Position numbers and translations under genes: made by a program
Shown here: in pieces, positions 36,493 through 44,925 of the stretch
How positions within the stretch are numbered: position 1 is the stretch's first letter
Layout of the letters: each line of letters begins with the position of its first letter
The notes under the pieces: model-generated
What the model was told of the DNA's origin: nothing
What the model saw: the letters and a program-made list of their open reading frames with translations, nothing else
Database searches by the model: none
Source: Limnobacter parvus
GTDB taxonomy: Bacteria > Pseudomonadota > Gammaproteobacteria > Burkholderiales > Burkholderiaceae_B
Direction: 5' to 3'
Length of the DNA stretch: 64,000 nt
NCBI RefSeq assembly: GCF_024623725.1
Contig: NZ_JANKHG010000001.1
Coordinates: 350,626 to 414,625, forward strand

Positions 36493-37983
36493 TTAAGACG
36501 CTTTGGCGGATGGCAATTTACTAACCAAACGCAAAGACACGGTAAGACCCTCAAGCTGGTAATGAGGGCGCAAATAGAAACGCGATGCGTACATGCCAGG
36601 GTTGCCTTCAATTTCTTCAACAACCACTTCAGCGGCGGCCAGTGGGCGTGACGCCTTCACGGCTTCGGAAGAGTTGGCAGGGTCTCCATCGACGTACTGC
36701 ATGATCCAGTCTTGCAGCCAGCGCTGCATGTCGGCACGTTCTTTGAACGAACCCACTTTGTCGCGCACGATGCATTTCAGGTAATGGGCAAAACGGCAAG
36801 TTGCAAAAAGGTAAGGCAAACGGGCAGCCAATTTGGCGTTGGCTGTGGCGTCGGCGTCTTCGTACTCGGCTGGCTTGTGCAAAGACTGCGCACCAATAAA
36901 TGCTGCCAAATCACTGTTCTTCTTGTGAATCAAAGGCAGGAAACCGCTTTTGCTGAGTTCGGCTTCTCGGCGATCTGAAATTGCAATTTCAGTGGGGCAT
37001 TTCATGTCCACACCACCGTCATCGGTCGGGAAGGTGTGCGTGGGCAGGTTGGGAACCGCGCCGCCTGATTCAATGCCGCGAATTCGCGAGCACCAGCCGT
37101 ATTCCTTGAAAGAACGGTTGATGTTCACCGCCATGGCGTAGGCGGAATTCGCCCATGTGTAGCGGCCATGGTCGGCCAAACCGGTGTCTTCTTCAAACGC
37201 GAATTCTTCCACTGGGTTGGTCTTGGCACCGTAGGGTTGACGCGCCAAAAAGCGGGGCATGGTCAAGCCCAGGTATTTGGAATCGTCGGTGTCGCGAAGA
37301 CTGCGCCATGCAGCGTAGTCAGGAGTAGAGAAAATTTTTCCGAGGTCGCGTGGGTTCGCCAGTTCTTGCCAGGAATCCATTTGCAGCGTGGAAGGCGAGG
37401 CCGCTGACAAAAATGGTGCGTGCGCTGAGGCACTGATTTTGGCCAGTTCGCCCAACATTTCTACATCGGGGGGAGAATGGTCAAAGTAGTAATCACCGAT
37501 CAGGCAACCATAGGGTTCACCACCAAATTGGCCGTACTCATGTTCATAAATTTTCTTGAACACAGGGCTTTGATCCCAGGCTACACCCTTGTAACGCTTC
37601 AGTGTTTTGGCCAGTTCAGCCTTGGACACATTCATAAAACGGATTTTCAGGAACTCATCTGTTTCGGTGTTGTTGACCAGGTAATTCAAGCCACGCCATA
37701 CACTTTCAATTTGCTGGAAATCGTCATGGTGAATAATCTCGTTGATTTGCACAGAAAGCTTTTGATCGATTGAAGCGATCATTCGCTCAATGGAATCCAC
37801 TACATCATCGCCAATCAGCTCTACGCCTTCCAGCGCCTGTTGCGCCAGTGTGAGCACGGCCGATTCAACTTCAGATTTTGCTTCGTCGGTTTTCGGTTTG
37901 AATTCTTTTTGCAGCAATGAAGACAGCTCGCTGCCTTCAAGTTCGATCACATCCAGTGTGCGGTTGAGTTGTTGTTCAGACAT
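36493..37983 (-). CDS. tssC: T6SS contractile sheath large subunit TssC
   Basis: 496 residues. Strong VipB/ImpC features: SIDQKLSVQINEIIHHDDFQQIESVWRGLNYLV, YGCLIGDYYFDHSPPDVEML, and the late RFAHYLKCIVRDKVGSF and EGNPGMYASRFYLRPHYQLEGL. TssC pairs with TssB to build the contractile sheath. It starts two bases after the tssB stop, giving the usual tssB-tssC pair. Confidence 0.96.
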   Translation of the reverse strand: MSEQQLNRTLDVIELEGSELSSLLQKEFKPKTDEAKSEVESAVLTLAQQALEGVELIGDDVVDSIERMIASIDQKLSVQINEIIHHDDFQQIESVWRGLNYLVNNTETDEFLKIRFMNVSKAELAKTLKRYKGVAWDQSPVFKKIYEHEYGQFGGEPYGCLIGDYYFDHSPPDVEMLGELAKISASAHAPFLSAASPSTLQMDSWQELANPRDLGKIFSTPDYAAWRSLRDTDDSKYLGLTMPRFLARQPYGAKTNPVEEFAFEEDTGLADHGRYTWANSAYAMAVNINRSFKEYGWCSRIRGIESGGAVPNLPTHTFPTDDGGVDMKCPTEIAISDRREAELSKSGFLPLIHKKNSDLAAFIGAQSLHKPAEYEDADATANAKLAARLPYLFATCRFAHYLKCIVRDKVGSFKERADMQRWLQDWIMQYVDGDPANSSEAVKASRPLAAAEVVVEEIEGNPGMYASRFYLRPHYQLEGLTVSLRLVSKLPSAKAS

Positions 37984-37985
37984 GT

Positions 37986-38498
37986 TTACTCACCTTGAGA
38001 AGGAGTTGATTCGGCGGGCTTTTCTGTGGCCGACAGGCTTTTAAGCAGGGCTGGGTCGGCCAATAATTTGGCCAACAACGCTTCGGCACCGTTTTTGCCG
38101 TCCATGTACGTCAGCAAATTGGCCAGTTGCTGGCGCGCTTCCAAAAGCTTGCGCAGCGGCTCTACCTTGCGCGCAATGGCAGCGGGGCTGAAGTCGTCCA
38201 TGGATTCAAACGTAATGTCGACAGCCACATTGCCTTCGCTGGTCAGGTGATTGGGTGAATGGAATGCCACGCGGGGCTTGATGCTTTTCATGCGGGCATC
38301 GAAATTGTCCACATCCACTTCAAGGAAATCGCGTTCAGCAACGGGCAACAATGGCACTTCCGATTTACCGGACAGATCAGACATCACGCCCATGACAAAG
38401 GGAAGTTGCACCTTTTTCTGAGAACCGTATACCTCGACGTCGTACTCGATCTGCACACGCGGTGCACGGTTGCGCCCTACAAATTTTTGTCCGCTCAT
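37986..38498 (-). CDS. tssB: T6SS contractile sheath small subunit TssB
   Basis: 170 residues. Typical VipA/ImpB pattern: GQKFVGRNRAPRVQIEYDVE at the N-terminus, LPFVMGVMSDLSGKSEV, DVDNFDARMKSIKPRVAFH and FESMDDFSPAAIARKVEPLRKLLEARQQLANLLTYMDGK. Its C-terminal helix is the ClpV recognition element in homologues. It lies 42 bases after tssA and overlaps nothing. Confidence 0.96.
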   Translation of the reverse strand: MSGQKFVGRNRAPRVQIEYDVEVYGSQKKVQLPFVMGVMSDLSGKSEVPLLPVAERDFLEVDVDNFDARMKSIKPRVAFHSPNHLTSEGNVAVDITFESMDDFSPAAIARKVEPLRKLLEARQQLANLLTYMDGKNGAEALLAKLLADPALLKSLSATEKPAESTPSQGE

Positions 38499-38540
38499 TG
38501 ATCAATCTCGCAAGTTAGAGTGGGTGAACGCAGGGCGACT

Positions 38541-39617
38541 TTAGGCATCTTCCTGCTCAAGAGAATCGGGATTGACTCCCATGATTTTTGCAACCTCGGC
38601 CAAGGCTTCAGGTGCAAGGTCTTTCATCAATTGCATGAAATTTTTGTCAATCAAACGGCGGGCACGTTTTAGCAAAAGCTGTGCTGGGTTGGTGGGTTCG
38701 GCATGCTCCAGATAGCTGCACACTTGGTCTATCGCGGCCAGGGCCTGCGCACGCGACTGAATTCCCTGCACGGCATTGAAAGCCACGGACTTCCCTGCTG
38801 CCCACTGTTCAGTTGTCAAATTCGATTCATACAAAGTGGTTGGTGGCGCAAGCACAGGGTTTTGTTCCATTGTTGGTGCTGGCATGCACGAACGCAGATA
38901 AGAAAACAACGATTTCACTTCGGGAAGCTGGGGTAAACGATCGGCTTCTACATGTGCAGCCAATGCAGACTGAATGCGTGCGAAACCCTGTAAACAGGAC
39001 TCAACCAGCCCGTACAGGCCCAAGGCCAGCCCTTCCGGGGAACGGAAAAACTGCTCGACCTGATCGCGCACAACTGGTAATTCCGTACCCGGTGAATTGC
39101 CGGTCAGCGCTTCAAAATCTTTCAATCGAATTTCGCCAAGGCGCGGGCTACGCACCACCACGCAATTGCGTAAAGACTGAAAAAAGGAGCCACCATAGCC
39201 AAGGCTATCGATCACGTTCAAACGGGCATAGGGATCGTTGTCGTCCAAGGGCGGGTTCACTGTGGGCCACGCCTTTTCCAGCAAAGCCGCAAATGCATTC
39301 AATCCTTCGGACAGGTGCGACAACCCCTTTAAGTTGAGTTGGGATTCCGTCCACAACGCAACCAATCGAAGGTCGCGGCTTCGTTCAAGCAAAGCCAGTG
39401 CGCCAACCTCGACTGCATTCCAGTCGGGGGGTGTGGCTGCTTCAAACTGTGATTCTGGTTTGCCAAGTGCGGCTTGCTGCAGCTCAAGGTAGGCATTGTC
39501 GTATTCAAGATCGGGGCCACAGCTGCCGTTCTCGAAGGGCCAAGCCCAAGCCGGAAGCACTGAATTTTCAGGCTGCGCTGTGGCAACAACAGGTGGTGGA
39601 AGAAAAGTAAAAGACAC
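38541..39617 (-). CDS. tssA: T6SS assembly protein TssA
   Basis: 358 residues from a GTG start at 39617. The ImpA_N domain is clear (PDLEYDNAYLELQQAALGK, then PPDWNAVEVGALALLERSRDLRLVALW). The C-terminal ~120 residues are helical and contain AQLLLKRARRLIDKNFMQLMKDLAPEAL, a conserved C-terminal motif of short TssA proteins. TssA primes baseplate and caps the growing sheath. It is the first gene of the operon; no obvious ribosome-binding site precedes the GTG, so the start is moderately certain. Confidence 0.9.
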   Translation of the reverse strand: MSFTFLPPPVVATAQPENSVLPAWAWPFENGSCGPDLEYDNAYLELQQAALGKPESQFEAATPPDWNAVEVGALALLERSRDLRLVALWTESQLNLKGLSHLSEGLNAFAALLEKAWPTVNPPLDDNDPYARLNVIDSLGYGGSFFQSLRNCVVVRSPRLGEIRLKDFEALTGNSPGTELPVVRDQVEQFFRSPEGLALGLYGLVESCLQGFARIQSALAAHVEADRLPQLPEVKSLFSYLRSCMPAPTMEQNPVLAPPTTLYESNLTTEQWAAGKSVAFNAVQGIQSRAQALAAIDQVCSYLEHAEPTNPAQLLLKRARRLIDKNFMQLMKDLAPEALAEVAKIMGVNPDSLEQEDA

Positions 39618-39698
39618 GTTGCGCCAAGGCCCGGATAATCAAGTCATCGGGACTCTAGCAACGGAATTTGAAGTTGGCGATTGGTCTAACCTAAGTGC

Positions 39699-39715
39699 CA
39701 TCACCCCTTGTGATG
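39699..39715. promoter_or_regulatory. Inverted repeat CATCAC-N5-GTGATG upstream of tssA
   Basis: Perfect 6-bp arms around CCCTT, 82 bases before tssA and just after the gor terminator, in the only sizeable gap where the tss promoter can lie. A dimeric regulator site is plausible; no known factor is recognised. Clear -35/-10 hexamers are not obvious nearby. Confidence 0.35.
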
Positions 39716-39738
39716 AACGAGGGATAGTATTTGAGAAG

Positions 39739-39765
39739 AAAGGGCGCGATTGGCCCTTTTCTCTT
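39739..39765 (-). terminator. Terminator between gor and the T6SS operon
   Basis: AAAGGGC at 39739-39745 pairs with GCCCTTT at 39753-39759; T-rich sequence follows on both strands (TTTCTTCTC on the minus strand, TTCTCTTTT on the plus). It lies about 36 bases beyond the gor stop and would separate gor from tssA, both on the minus strand. Confidence 0.7.
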
Positions 39766-39794
39766 TTACCTTGTGGCCAGCCTTGCGATCTGCC

Positions 39795-41156
39795 TTAGCC
39801 GACCTTTCGGATCAACTCGCGCAGCAACACCCACTCTTCAGCTGAGCTGGGATGAACAGCAATGGTTTTGTCAAAGTCTGCTTTGGTTGCACCCATGGTG
39901 TACAGCACACCCAACAACTGAATCATTTCAGGCGAGTCGTCGCCCAACATGTGAATACCCACCACACGGTCGGTGGCGTCATCGACCAACAACTTCATGT
40001 AGGTTTTTTGTTCACCGCCCGAGAACTTTGTTTTCATCGGCGTGAATTCGGTTTCATACACGCGGGTGGGCGCCAGCTTGGCGGCTTGTTCTTCGGTCAA
40101 ACCCACACTGCCGATTGGCGGCGATGTGAAGGTGGCCGTGGGCACACTGGTGTGGTCAACAGTCAGGTTTTTGCCATTGAATTCATTTTCGGCCAGGGCA
40201 CGGCCTTCGGCGATTGCAACCGGCGTCAGGTTCACGCGGTTGGTGACGTCGCCCACCGCATACACGCCCTTGATGCCGGTTTGGCTGTACTTGTTGACTT
40301 CGATTTCACCAATTGCGCCAGTGCGCAAACCGATGTTTTCCAAACCCAAACCTTGCGTGTTCGGGCTGCGGCCAGTCGCGTTCAGCACGAAATCAAAGTT
40401 GTGCGAACCAGCCGCTGCTTTCAATTCAAATGCATTGCCTTGTTGGTGAAGCGACTTGAAGTCAGTTTCAGGAAACAGTTGAATGCCTTGCAATTTCAAA
40501 GCGGCAACGAGGCGGCTACGAACGCCTTCATCAAAGCCGCGCAAAGGAAGGTCGCCGCGATAGAACACCGACACTTCTGAACCCAAGCCGCGCAAAATAC
40601 AGGCAAATTCCAGCGCAATGTAACCAGCACCAATTACGCCAACTTTTTTGGGCAGCACGGAAAGATCGAGTAATTCATTGGATGTTGCAGCAAGCTCCAA
40701 ACCTTCGAATGCGCTGAGGTTGGGTGCCGCGCCACTGGCGATCAAAATGCGCTGTGTAGACAAAACACGATCGCCTACTTGCACTTCGGTTGCTGACTTG
40801 ATAACACCATGACCGCGAATGGTTTCAACACCGCTGTTTTCAAGCATGCGAGCGTAAATGCCTTCCAGGCGATCAATTTCCTTGCCCTTGGCTTCTTGCC
40901 ACTGGGCCATTGAAAATTCCGCCTGTGCAACTTGCCAGCCAGGCTGCAAACCTTCACGCAAGGTTTGGCCAAATTGTGCGGCGTACATCATGAGTTTTTT
41001 GGGTACGCAACCACGGATAACACAGGTACCACCCAAGCGGCTTGATTCGATCAACGCCACCTTTGCGCCGTAGCTGGCCGCGCGACGGGCGCTGGCAACG
41101 CCGCCGGAACCACCGCCGATGACAACGAGATCGTAAGGTGTGTTGGATGTACTCAT
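39795..41156 (-). CDS. gor: Glutathione-disulfide reductase
   Basis: 453 residues from the ATG at 41156, which has a textbook AAGGAG; the open frame reaches 41294 through repeat DNA and should be ignored. FAD motif VVIGGGSGGVASARRAASYGA, redox disulfide GGTCVIRGCVPKKLM (the CVIRGC variant seen in many proteobacterial and plant-type reductases), NADPH motif GAGYIALEFACILRGLG and C-terminal interface with catalytic HPSSAEEWV are all present. It keeps glutathione reduced with NADPH; OxyR and the EgtB-like protein nearby also belong to oxidative-stress defence. Confidence 0.93.
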   Translation of the reverse strand: MSTSNTPYDLVVIGGGSGGVASARRAASYGAKVALIESSRLGGTCVIRGCVPKKLMMYAAQFGQTLREGLQPGWQVAQAEFSMAQWQEAKGKEIDRLEGIYARMLENSGVETIRGHGVIKSATEVQVGDRVLSTQRILIASGAAPNLSAFEGLELAATSNELLDLSVLPKKVGVIGAGYIALEFACILRGLGSEVSVFYRGDLPLRGFDEGVRSRLVAALKLQGIQLFPETDFKSLHQQGNAFELKAAAGSHNFDFVLNATGRSPNTQGLGLENIGLRTGAIGEIEVNKYSQTGIKGVYAVGDVTNRVNLTPVAIAEGRALAENEFNGKNLTVDHTSVPTATFTSPPIGSVGLTEEQAAKLAPTRVYETEFTPMKTKFSGGEQKTYMKLLVDDATDRVVGIHMLGDDSPEMIQLLGVLYTMGATKADFDKTIAVHPSSAEEWVLLRELIRKVG

Positions 41157-41220
41157 GGTTTGCTCCTTGGGTGCTGCTGAATTAGAGCCATATTGTAACG
41201 CGCCTGCGCATGCTGTCCCA

Positions 41221-41336
41221 TCGGCGCGAGGCGTGATTAGTCGCTTGCTGGGTTCGTAGCCTGGGTTAAATGCCCGAATCGACGCGAGTCCCAATCACTC
41301 GCTCGCTGGGTCCGTAGCCTGGGTTAGAAGCCCGAA
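41221..41336 (+). repeat. Tandem 58-bp direct repeat upstream of gor
   Basis: Two full units (41221-41278 and 41279-41336) and the beginning of a third (from 41337). Each runs TCGRCGCGAG...TCGC.TGCTGGGT-CGTAGCCTGGGTTA.A.GCCCGAA with a few differences; the first copy has GGCGTGATTAG in place of TCCCAATCAC. The third start continues into palindromic element B, so the repeat was probably generated from that element's left arm. Confidence 0.8.
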
Positions 41337-41514
41337 TCGGCGCGAGTCCCAATCACTCGCCTGAAAACCTGTATTTCCCTTTTTGAAATTCACACTGACT
41401 CACCAAGTTTGGCAAAAGTGACGGCCAAACTTGGTGCCGGCCTTTAGCCGACCGTGGCGTGTGAATTCAAACGGGCAGGTTTTCTCAAAGGCGAAGCGAT
41501 TGGAACACCGCTGC
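41337..41514. repeat. Palindromic element, copy B (inverted relative to A)
   Basis: Left arm TCGGCGCGAGTCCCAATCAC...CCTGAAAACC is nearly identical to that of copy A and is mirrored on the right by GGCAGGTTTTC...GAAGCGATTGG. The apical stem is CACCAAGTTTGGC/GCCAAACTTGGTG (41401-41413 with 41424-41436), 13 bp perfect, loop AAAAGTGACG, which on the minus strand reads CGTCACTTTT. The adjoining small hairpin (CGGC-CTTTA-GCCG, 41438-41450) lies on the other side, so this copy is inverted relative to A and C. It occupies part of the 645-base gap 41157-41801. Confidence 0.85.
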
Positions 41515-41583
41515 TGATTAGGCTACAAACTGGCCGATGACCATAACGCGCTGGTCGAGATTCGCGGATGCTGGTTAAGCCAA

Positions 41584-41765
41584 CTCGGCGGTGGGTTCGC
41601 TTGTTCCGCACTTCAAGGAAACCGCCCCGTTGGAGTTCATGCGCAGCGTTCGGCTGAAAGCCGACACCGAGACTCGGCCATCTTTTTTGCCGAGCTCGGT
41701 GAGCAAGAATGAATTTCAAAAGGGATAAAGCGGTTTTCAGTGCGGAACAAGTGAATCACGCCGAG
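41584..41765. repeat. Palindromic element, copy C
   Basis: Outer arms CTCGGCG...GCTTGTTCCGCACTT on the left and TCAGTGCGGAACAAGTGA...CGCCGAG on the right. Small hairpin TCGGCT-GAA-AGCCGA at 41650-41664 directly adjoins the apical stem CACCGAG(A)CTCGGC/GCCGAGCTCGGTG (41665-41678 with 41689-41701, one bulged A), loop CATCTTTTTT. The right arm is almost identical to that of copy A at 23231-23270. Between B and C lie about 70 bases (41515-41583) with no recognised feature. The element ends 36 bases before the stop codon of the TVP38-flavoprotein gene. Confidence 0.85.
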
Positions 41766-41801
41766 TTGGCAAATACACCAGAGATTTCTCGAAGGCAGCG
41801 G

Positions 41802-43949
41802 TCATCCCAACCGCCACGCATGGTACTTGCCCAACCACACCAACACTTTCTCTGGCGCATGCGCCCTTTTCCACTCACCCGCAGCGTACTTGTTCGCCTC
41901 AGCCCAGGTGGGGTAAGTGTGTATGGTGCCCAAAATTTTGTTCAGTCCCAAACCATGCTTCATAGCCAGTACAAACTCGGCCAGCAAATCGCCTGCGTGC
42001 ACACCGGCAATGGTCACACCCAGAATTTTGTCTTTGCCGGGCACTGTCAGCACTTTCACCACGCCGTGCGCTTCGCTGTCGGCAATGGCACGGTCCAGGT
42101 CATCAATGCCGTAACGGGTCACTTCATATTCAACACCCTGCTCTTTCGCGTCTTGTTCGTTCAAGCCCACGCGTGCAACTTCAGGATCAGTGAATGTGGC
42201 CCAGGGAATAACCCGGTAGTCTGCCTTGAATTTCTTGAAGTGCCCAAACAATGCATTCACTGATGCATACCATGCCTGGTGCGCGGCCACATGCGTGAAT
42301 TGGTAGGGCCCAGCCACATCGCCTGCCGCGAAAATATTCGGGTACAGGGTTTCAAGATACTCGTTGGTCACCACCGTGCGGTTGGTTTCAACGCCGATGT
42401 TTTCCAGACCGTACCCAGTCAAGCGGGCTTTGCGACCCACGGCACAAATTACATCATCGTATGGAATTTCGACCGTTTTGCCTTTGTGCTCAACAATCAG
42501 AATTTTTTGTTCGCCCTGGCGTTCGAATCGAACAGCTTTGTGTTCAGTCAATATGGCCACGCCATCGGCACGCATGGATTCGGCTGCCATGGCTGAAATT
42601 TCCAGGTCTTCGCGAACCATGATGCGCTCGCCCATTTCAACCTGGGTAACCTGCGAGCCCAAGCGGGCAAAAGCCTGTGCCAGTTCGCAGCCAATTGGGC
42701 CACCGCCCAGCACCACCAGTCGTTTGGGCAATTCCTCGCGCTTTGCAAACTCGTCCCACAGGGTGTCGCTGGTCAAGTAACCACTTGTTTCAATGCCAGG
42801 CAAGGGTGGCACCACGGGCTGCGCACCGGCGGCAATTACGATGCTGCGCGTGGTCAGGCGACTTGTTTCGCCGTTGTTGTGTTGAATCTCGACTGTCCAG
42901 GGGTCGATAATTTTTGCATAGCCTTGAACCACATCCACGCCCAGGCCGGTGTACCGCTCAACACTGTCATGCGGCTCAATGGCTTTGATGATTTCATGCA
43001 CGCGCGCCATGACCACTTTGAAGCTGAAGCTGGGTGTGGCGGCATGTAAACCGTACCTCGCGGCGTGGCGCATTTGGTGGGCAAGCTTGGCACTTTTAAT
43101 CAGGGCTTTGGAAGGCACACAACCAAAGTTCAGGCAATCGCCGCCCATTTTGTGGGCTTCAACAAGCGTTACTTTGGCTTTCACGGCTGCCGCAATATAT
43201 GAACTGACAAGGCCCGCTGCACCGGCACCAATCACCACCATGTTGCGATCGTATTTTGCGGGTTTGGTCCACTTGGCGTACACCTTGCGCGCCTTGATTT
43301 TGTCGGTGATTTTTTTTGCGATGAGCGGGAACACACCCAGCAGAACAAACGACAGAATAAGGCCGGGTGAAAGAATACCGGCAAGGCTGTTGATTTCGGC
43401 CAATTCAGTGCCTGCATTCACGTACACCGCTGTGCCGGCCAACATACCCAGTTGGCTGACCCAGAAAAACGTAATCGCCTTCATGCTGGTCAAACCCATC
43501 AACAGGTTGATTAGGAAAAACGGAAACACGGGCACCAGGCGTAGTGTGAACAGATAAAATGCGCCTTCCCTTTCAACACCTTCATTGATGGCTTTCAGGC
43601 GATTGCCAAATTTTGCCTGCACCGTGTCGCGTAACAAATAACGCGCACCGATGAATGCCAAGGTGGCACCAATGGTGGATGCAAAGGAAACAATAACAAG
43701 GCCCTGAAGCAGACCGAACAGGGCGCCTGCGGCCAGGGTCATGACTGCGGCACCCGGAATTGAAAACGCGGTGACCACCACATACGCAGCGAAAAACACC
43801 CCTGCAACCATGAACGGCGATTCGGCTTGAAATTGTCGGAATTGCTCAAGCCGAGCCTTGAGGCTGTCGAGCGTCAACAGGCTGTGCAAATCGAATGCAA
43901 ACACCGCAACAACGGCAGCCACGATTAGCAGCAGTATGATTTTTTTCAT
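41802..43949 (-). CDS. TVP38/DedA-like membrane domain fused to a class I pyridine nucleotide-disulfide oxidoreductase
   Basis: 715 residues. Residues 1-230 form a TVP38/TMEM64 (SNARE-associated) membrane domain with the FFAAYVVVTAFSIPGAAVMTLAAGALFG motif region and several transmembrane helices. Residues ~240-715 are a lipoamide-dehydrogenase/mercuric-reductase-like flavoprotein: GAGAAGLVSSYIAA for FAD, redox disulfide GGDCLNFGCVPSKAL, NAD motif GGGPIGCELAQAFARLG and the C-terminal IHTYPTWAEA with a catalytic-type histidine. The fusion suggests an electron-transfer flavoprotein tethered to the inner membrane. Fusions of this kind are known in proteobacteria, but the substrate is not established. 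An AAGGAATTG ribosome-binding site precedes the ATG. Confidence 0.9.
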   Translation of the reverse strand: MKKIILLLIVAAVVAVFAFDLHSLLTLDSLKARLEQFRQFQAESPFMVAGVFFAAYVVVTAFSIPGAAVMTLAAGALFGLLQGLVIVSFASTIGATLAFIGARYLLRDTVQAKFGNRLKAINEGVEREGAFYLFTLRLVPVFPFFLINLLMGLTSMKAITFFWVSQLGMLAGTAVYVNAGTELAEINSLAGILSPGLILSFVLLGVFPLIAKKITDKIKARKVYAKWTKPAKYDRNMVVIGAGAAGLVSSYIAAAVKAKVTLVEAHKMGGDCLNFGCVPSKALIKSAKLAHQMRHAARYGLHAATPSFSFKVVMARVHEIIKAIEPHDSVERYTGLGVDVVQGYAKIIDPWTVEIQHNNGETSRLTTRSIVIAAGAQPVVPPLPGIETSGYLTSDTLWDEFAKREELPKRLVVLGGGPIGCELAQAFARLGSQVTQVEMGERIMVREDLEISAMAAESMRADGVAILTEHKAVRFERQGEQKILIVEHKGKTVEIPYDDVICAVGRKARLTGYGLENIGVETNRTVVTNEYLETLYPNIFAAGDVAGPYQFTHVAAHQAWYASVNALFGHFKKFKADYRVIPWATFTDPEVARVGLNEQDAKEQGVEYEVTRYGIDDLDRAIADSEAHGVVKVLTVPGKDKILGVTIAGVHAGDLLAEFVLAMKHGLGLNKILGTIHTYPTWAEANKYAAGEWKRAHAPEKVLVWLGKYHAWRLG

Positions 43950-44109
43950 TTCAATTCCTTGGGCTTTTACTTGGCAGCGCAGTGGTAATCATGCATGGTG
44001 TTTGATGATTGTTCAGTTAATTTCGGCGAGTCGTATGAAAAAGTTACCTCGATTCGGAAAGATTGTCCGGTTAATCTAGATCAAACAGATTCTTTATCGC
44101 GTATCGACC

Positions 44110-44925
44110 ATGACCCAACTCATTGATTCCATTTTTATCAGCCATGGTGCACCCACCTATGCCGTTGACCCGGGCCTACCCGGCAAAGCACTTGAACATA
44201 TTGGGCTGCAATTAATTGCGCAAAACACACAGGCCTTGATTGTGCTTAGCCCACACTGGCGCAGCAATAAACTGGCGGTAACAAGCAATACTGCACCAGT
44301 GATTGTTCATGATTTCCATGGCTTCCCAAAAGCGTTGTATGAACTGCAGCCTGAAATTAGCGGGGCACCTGAGTTGGCCAGTAAGTTGACCAATGAGTTT
44401 GCTGCGGAGTTCACCGTTGAACTGCGCCCACAACAGGGTTTTGACCATGGGGCCTGGGTGCCCTACATTCACCTGTTTCCGCAGGGTGGGCCGCCCATGT
44501 TGCAACTCAGCATGCCGGTGGACTTTACACCGCAAACCGCAATGTTGGTGGGGGCCGCCGTGGGTGAATTTGCGCGCAAGCACAATGCTGTGGTGGTGGG
44601 CAGTGGCAGCCTGACCCACAACTTTGATGACATGGATTTACGACAAGGCACTGCGGGTGAAGCGACACCAGCCTACGTCGGTGAATTCACCAACTGGGTA
44701 CAGATTCAACTAAAGGCAGGTGACCGAGACGCGATTGCAAACGCAACCCAAGCAGCACCTCATTTTGAACGCGCCCACCCAGACGACGACCACTACTTGC
44801 CCCTGCCATTTGCAATGGGCGCAGCAAGACTTGGTTCACAGGTCGAGGTGCTGCCAGAAGATGTTCGCTACAAAGCCTTGTCCATGCAAAGCTTTGTATT
44901 CAGGTGTAACAGTCAAGAAAACTGA
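44110..44925 (+). CDS. LigB-family extradiol dioxygenase (YgiD/DODA-like)
   Basis: 271 residues. The opening FISHGAPTYAVD carries a conserved metal-ligand histidine of the class III extradiol ring-cleavage family, followed by ALIVLSPHW with a second histidine, DFHGFPKALYEL, LDHG-type FDHGAWVPYIHLFP, and GSGSLTHNF. These match the 4,5-DOPA-dioxygenase-like subgroup (YgiD in Escherichia coli), a zinc or iron enzyme of about 260-270 residues. The natural catechol substrate in bacteria is unclear. It is divergent from the TVP38-fusion gene and its 3' end overlaps the Nudix gene on the other strand by 13 bases. Confidence 0.9.
   Translation: MTQLIDSIFISHGAPTYAVDPGLPGKALEHIGLQLIAQNTQALIVLSPHWRSNKLAVTSNTAPVIVHDFHGFPKALYELQPEISGAPELASKLTNEFAAEFTVELRPQQGFDHGAWVPYIHLFPQGGPPMLQLSMPVDFTPQTAMLVGAAVGEFARKHNAVVVGSGSLTHNFDDMDLRQGTAGEATPAYVGEFTNWVQIQLKAGDRDAIANATQAAPHFERAHPDDDHYLPLPFAMGAARLGSQVEVLPEDVRYKALSMQSFVFRCNSQEN

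Noticed and set aside
41157..41294. 46 extra N-terminal residues of glutathione reductase
   Set aside because: They are encoded by repeat DNA, and the ATG at 41156 has a strong AAGGAG ribosome-binding site and matches the family start.
41337..41765. Integron attC sites as an explanation for the palindromic elements
   Set aside because: The conserved RYYYAAC/GTTRRRY core sites and gene-cassette arrangement are absent, and no integrase gene is seen in the window.
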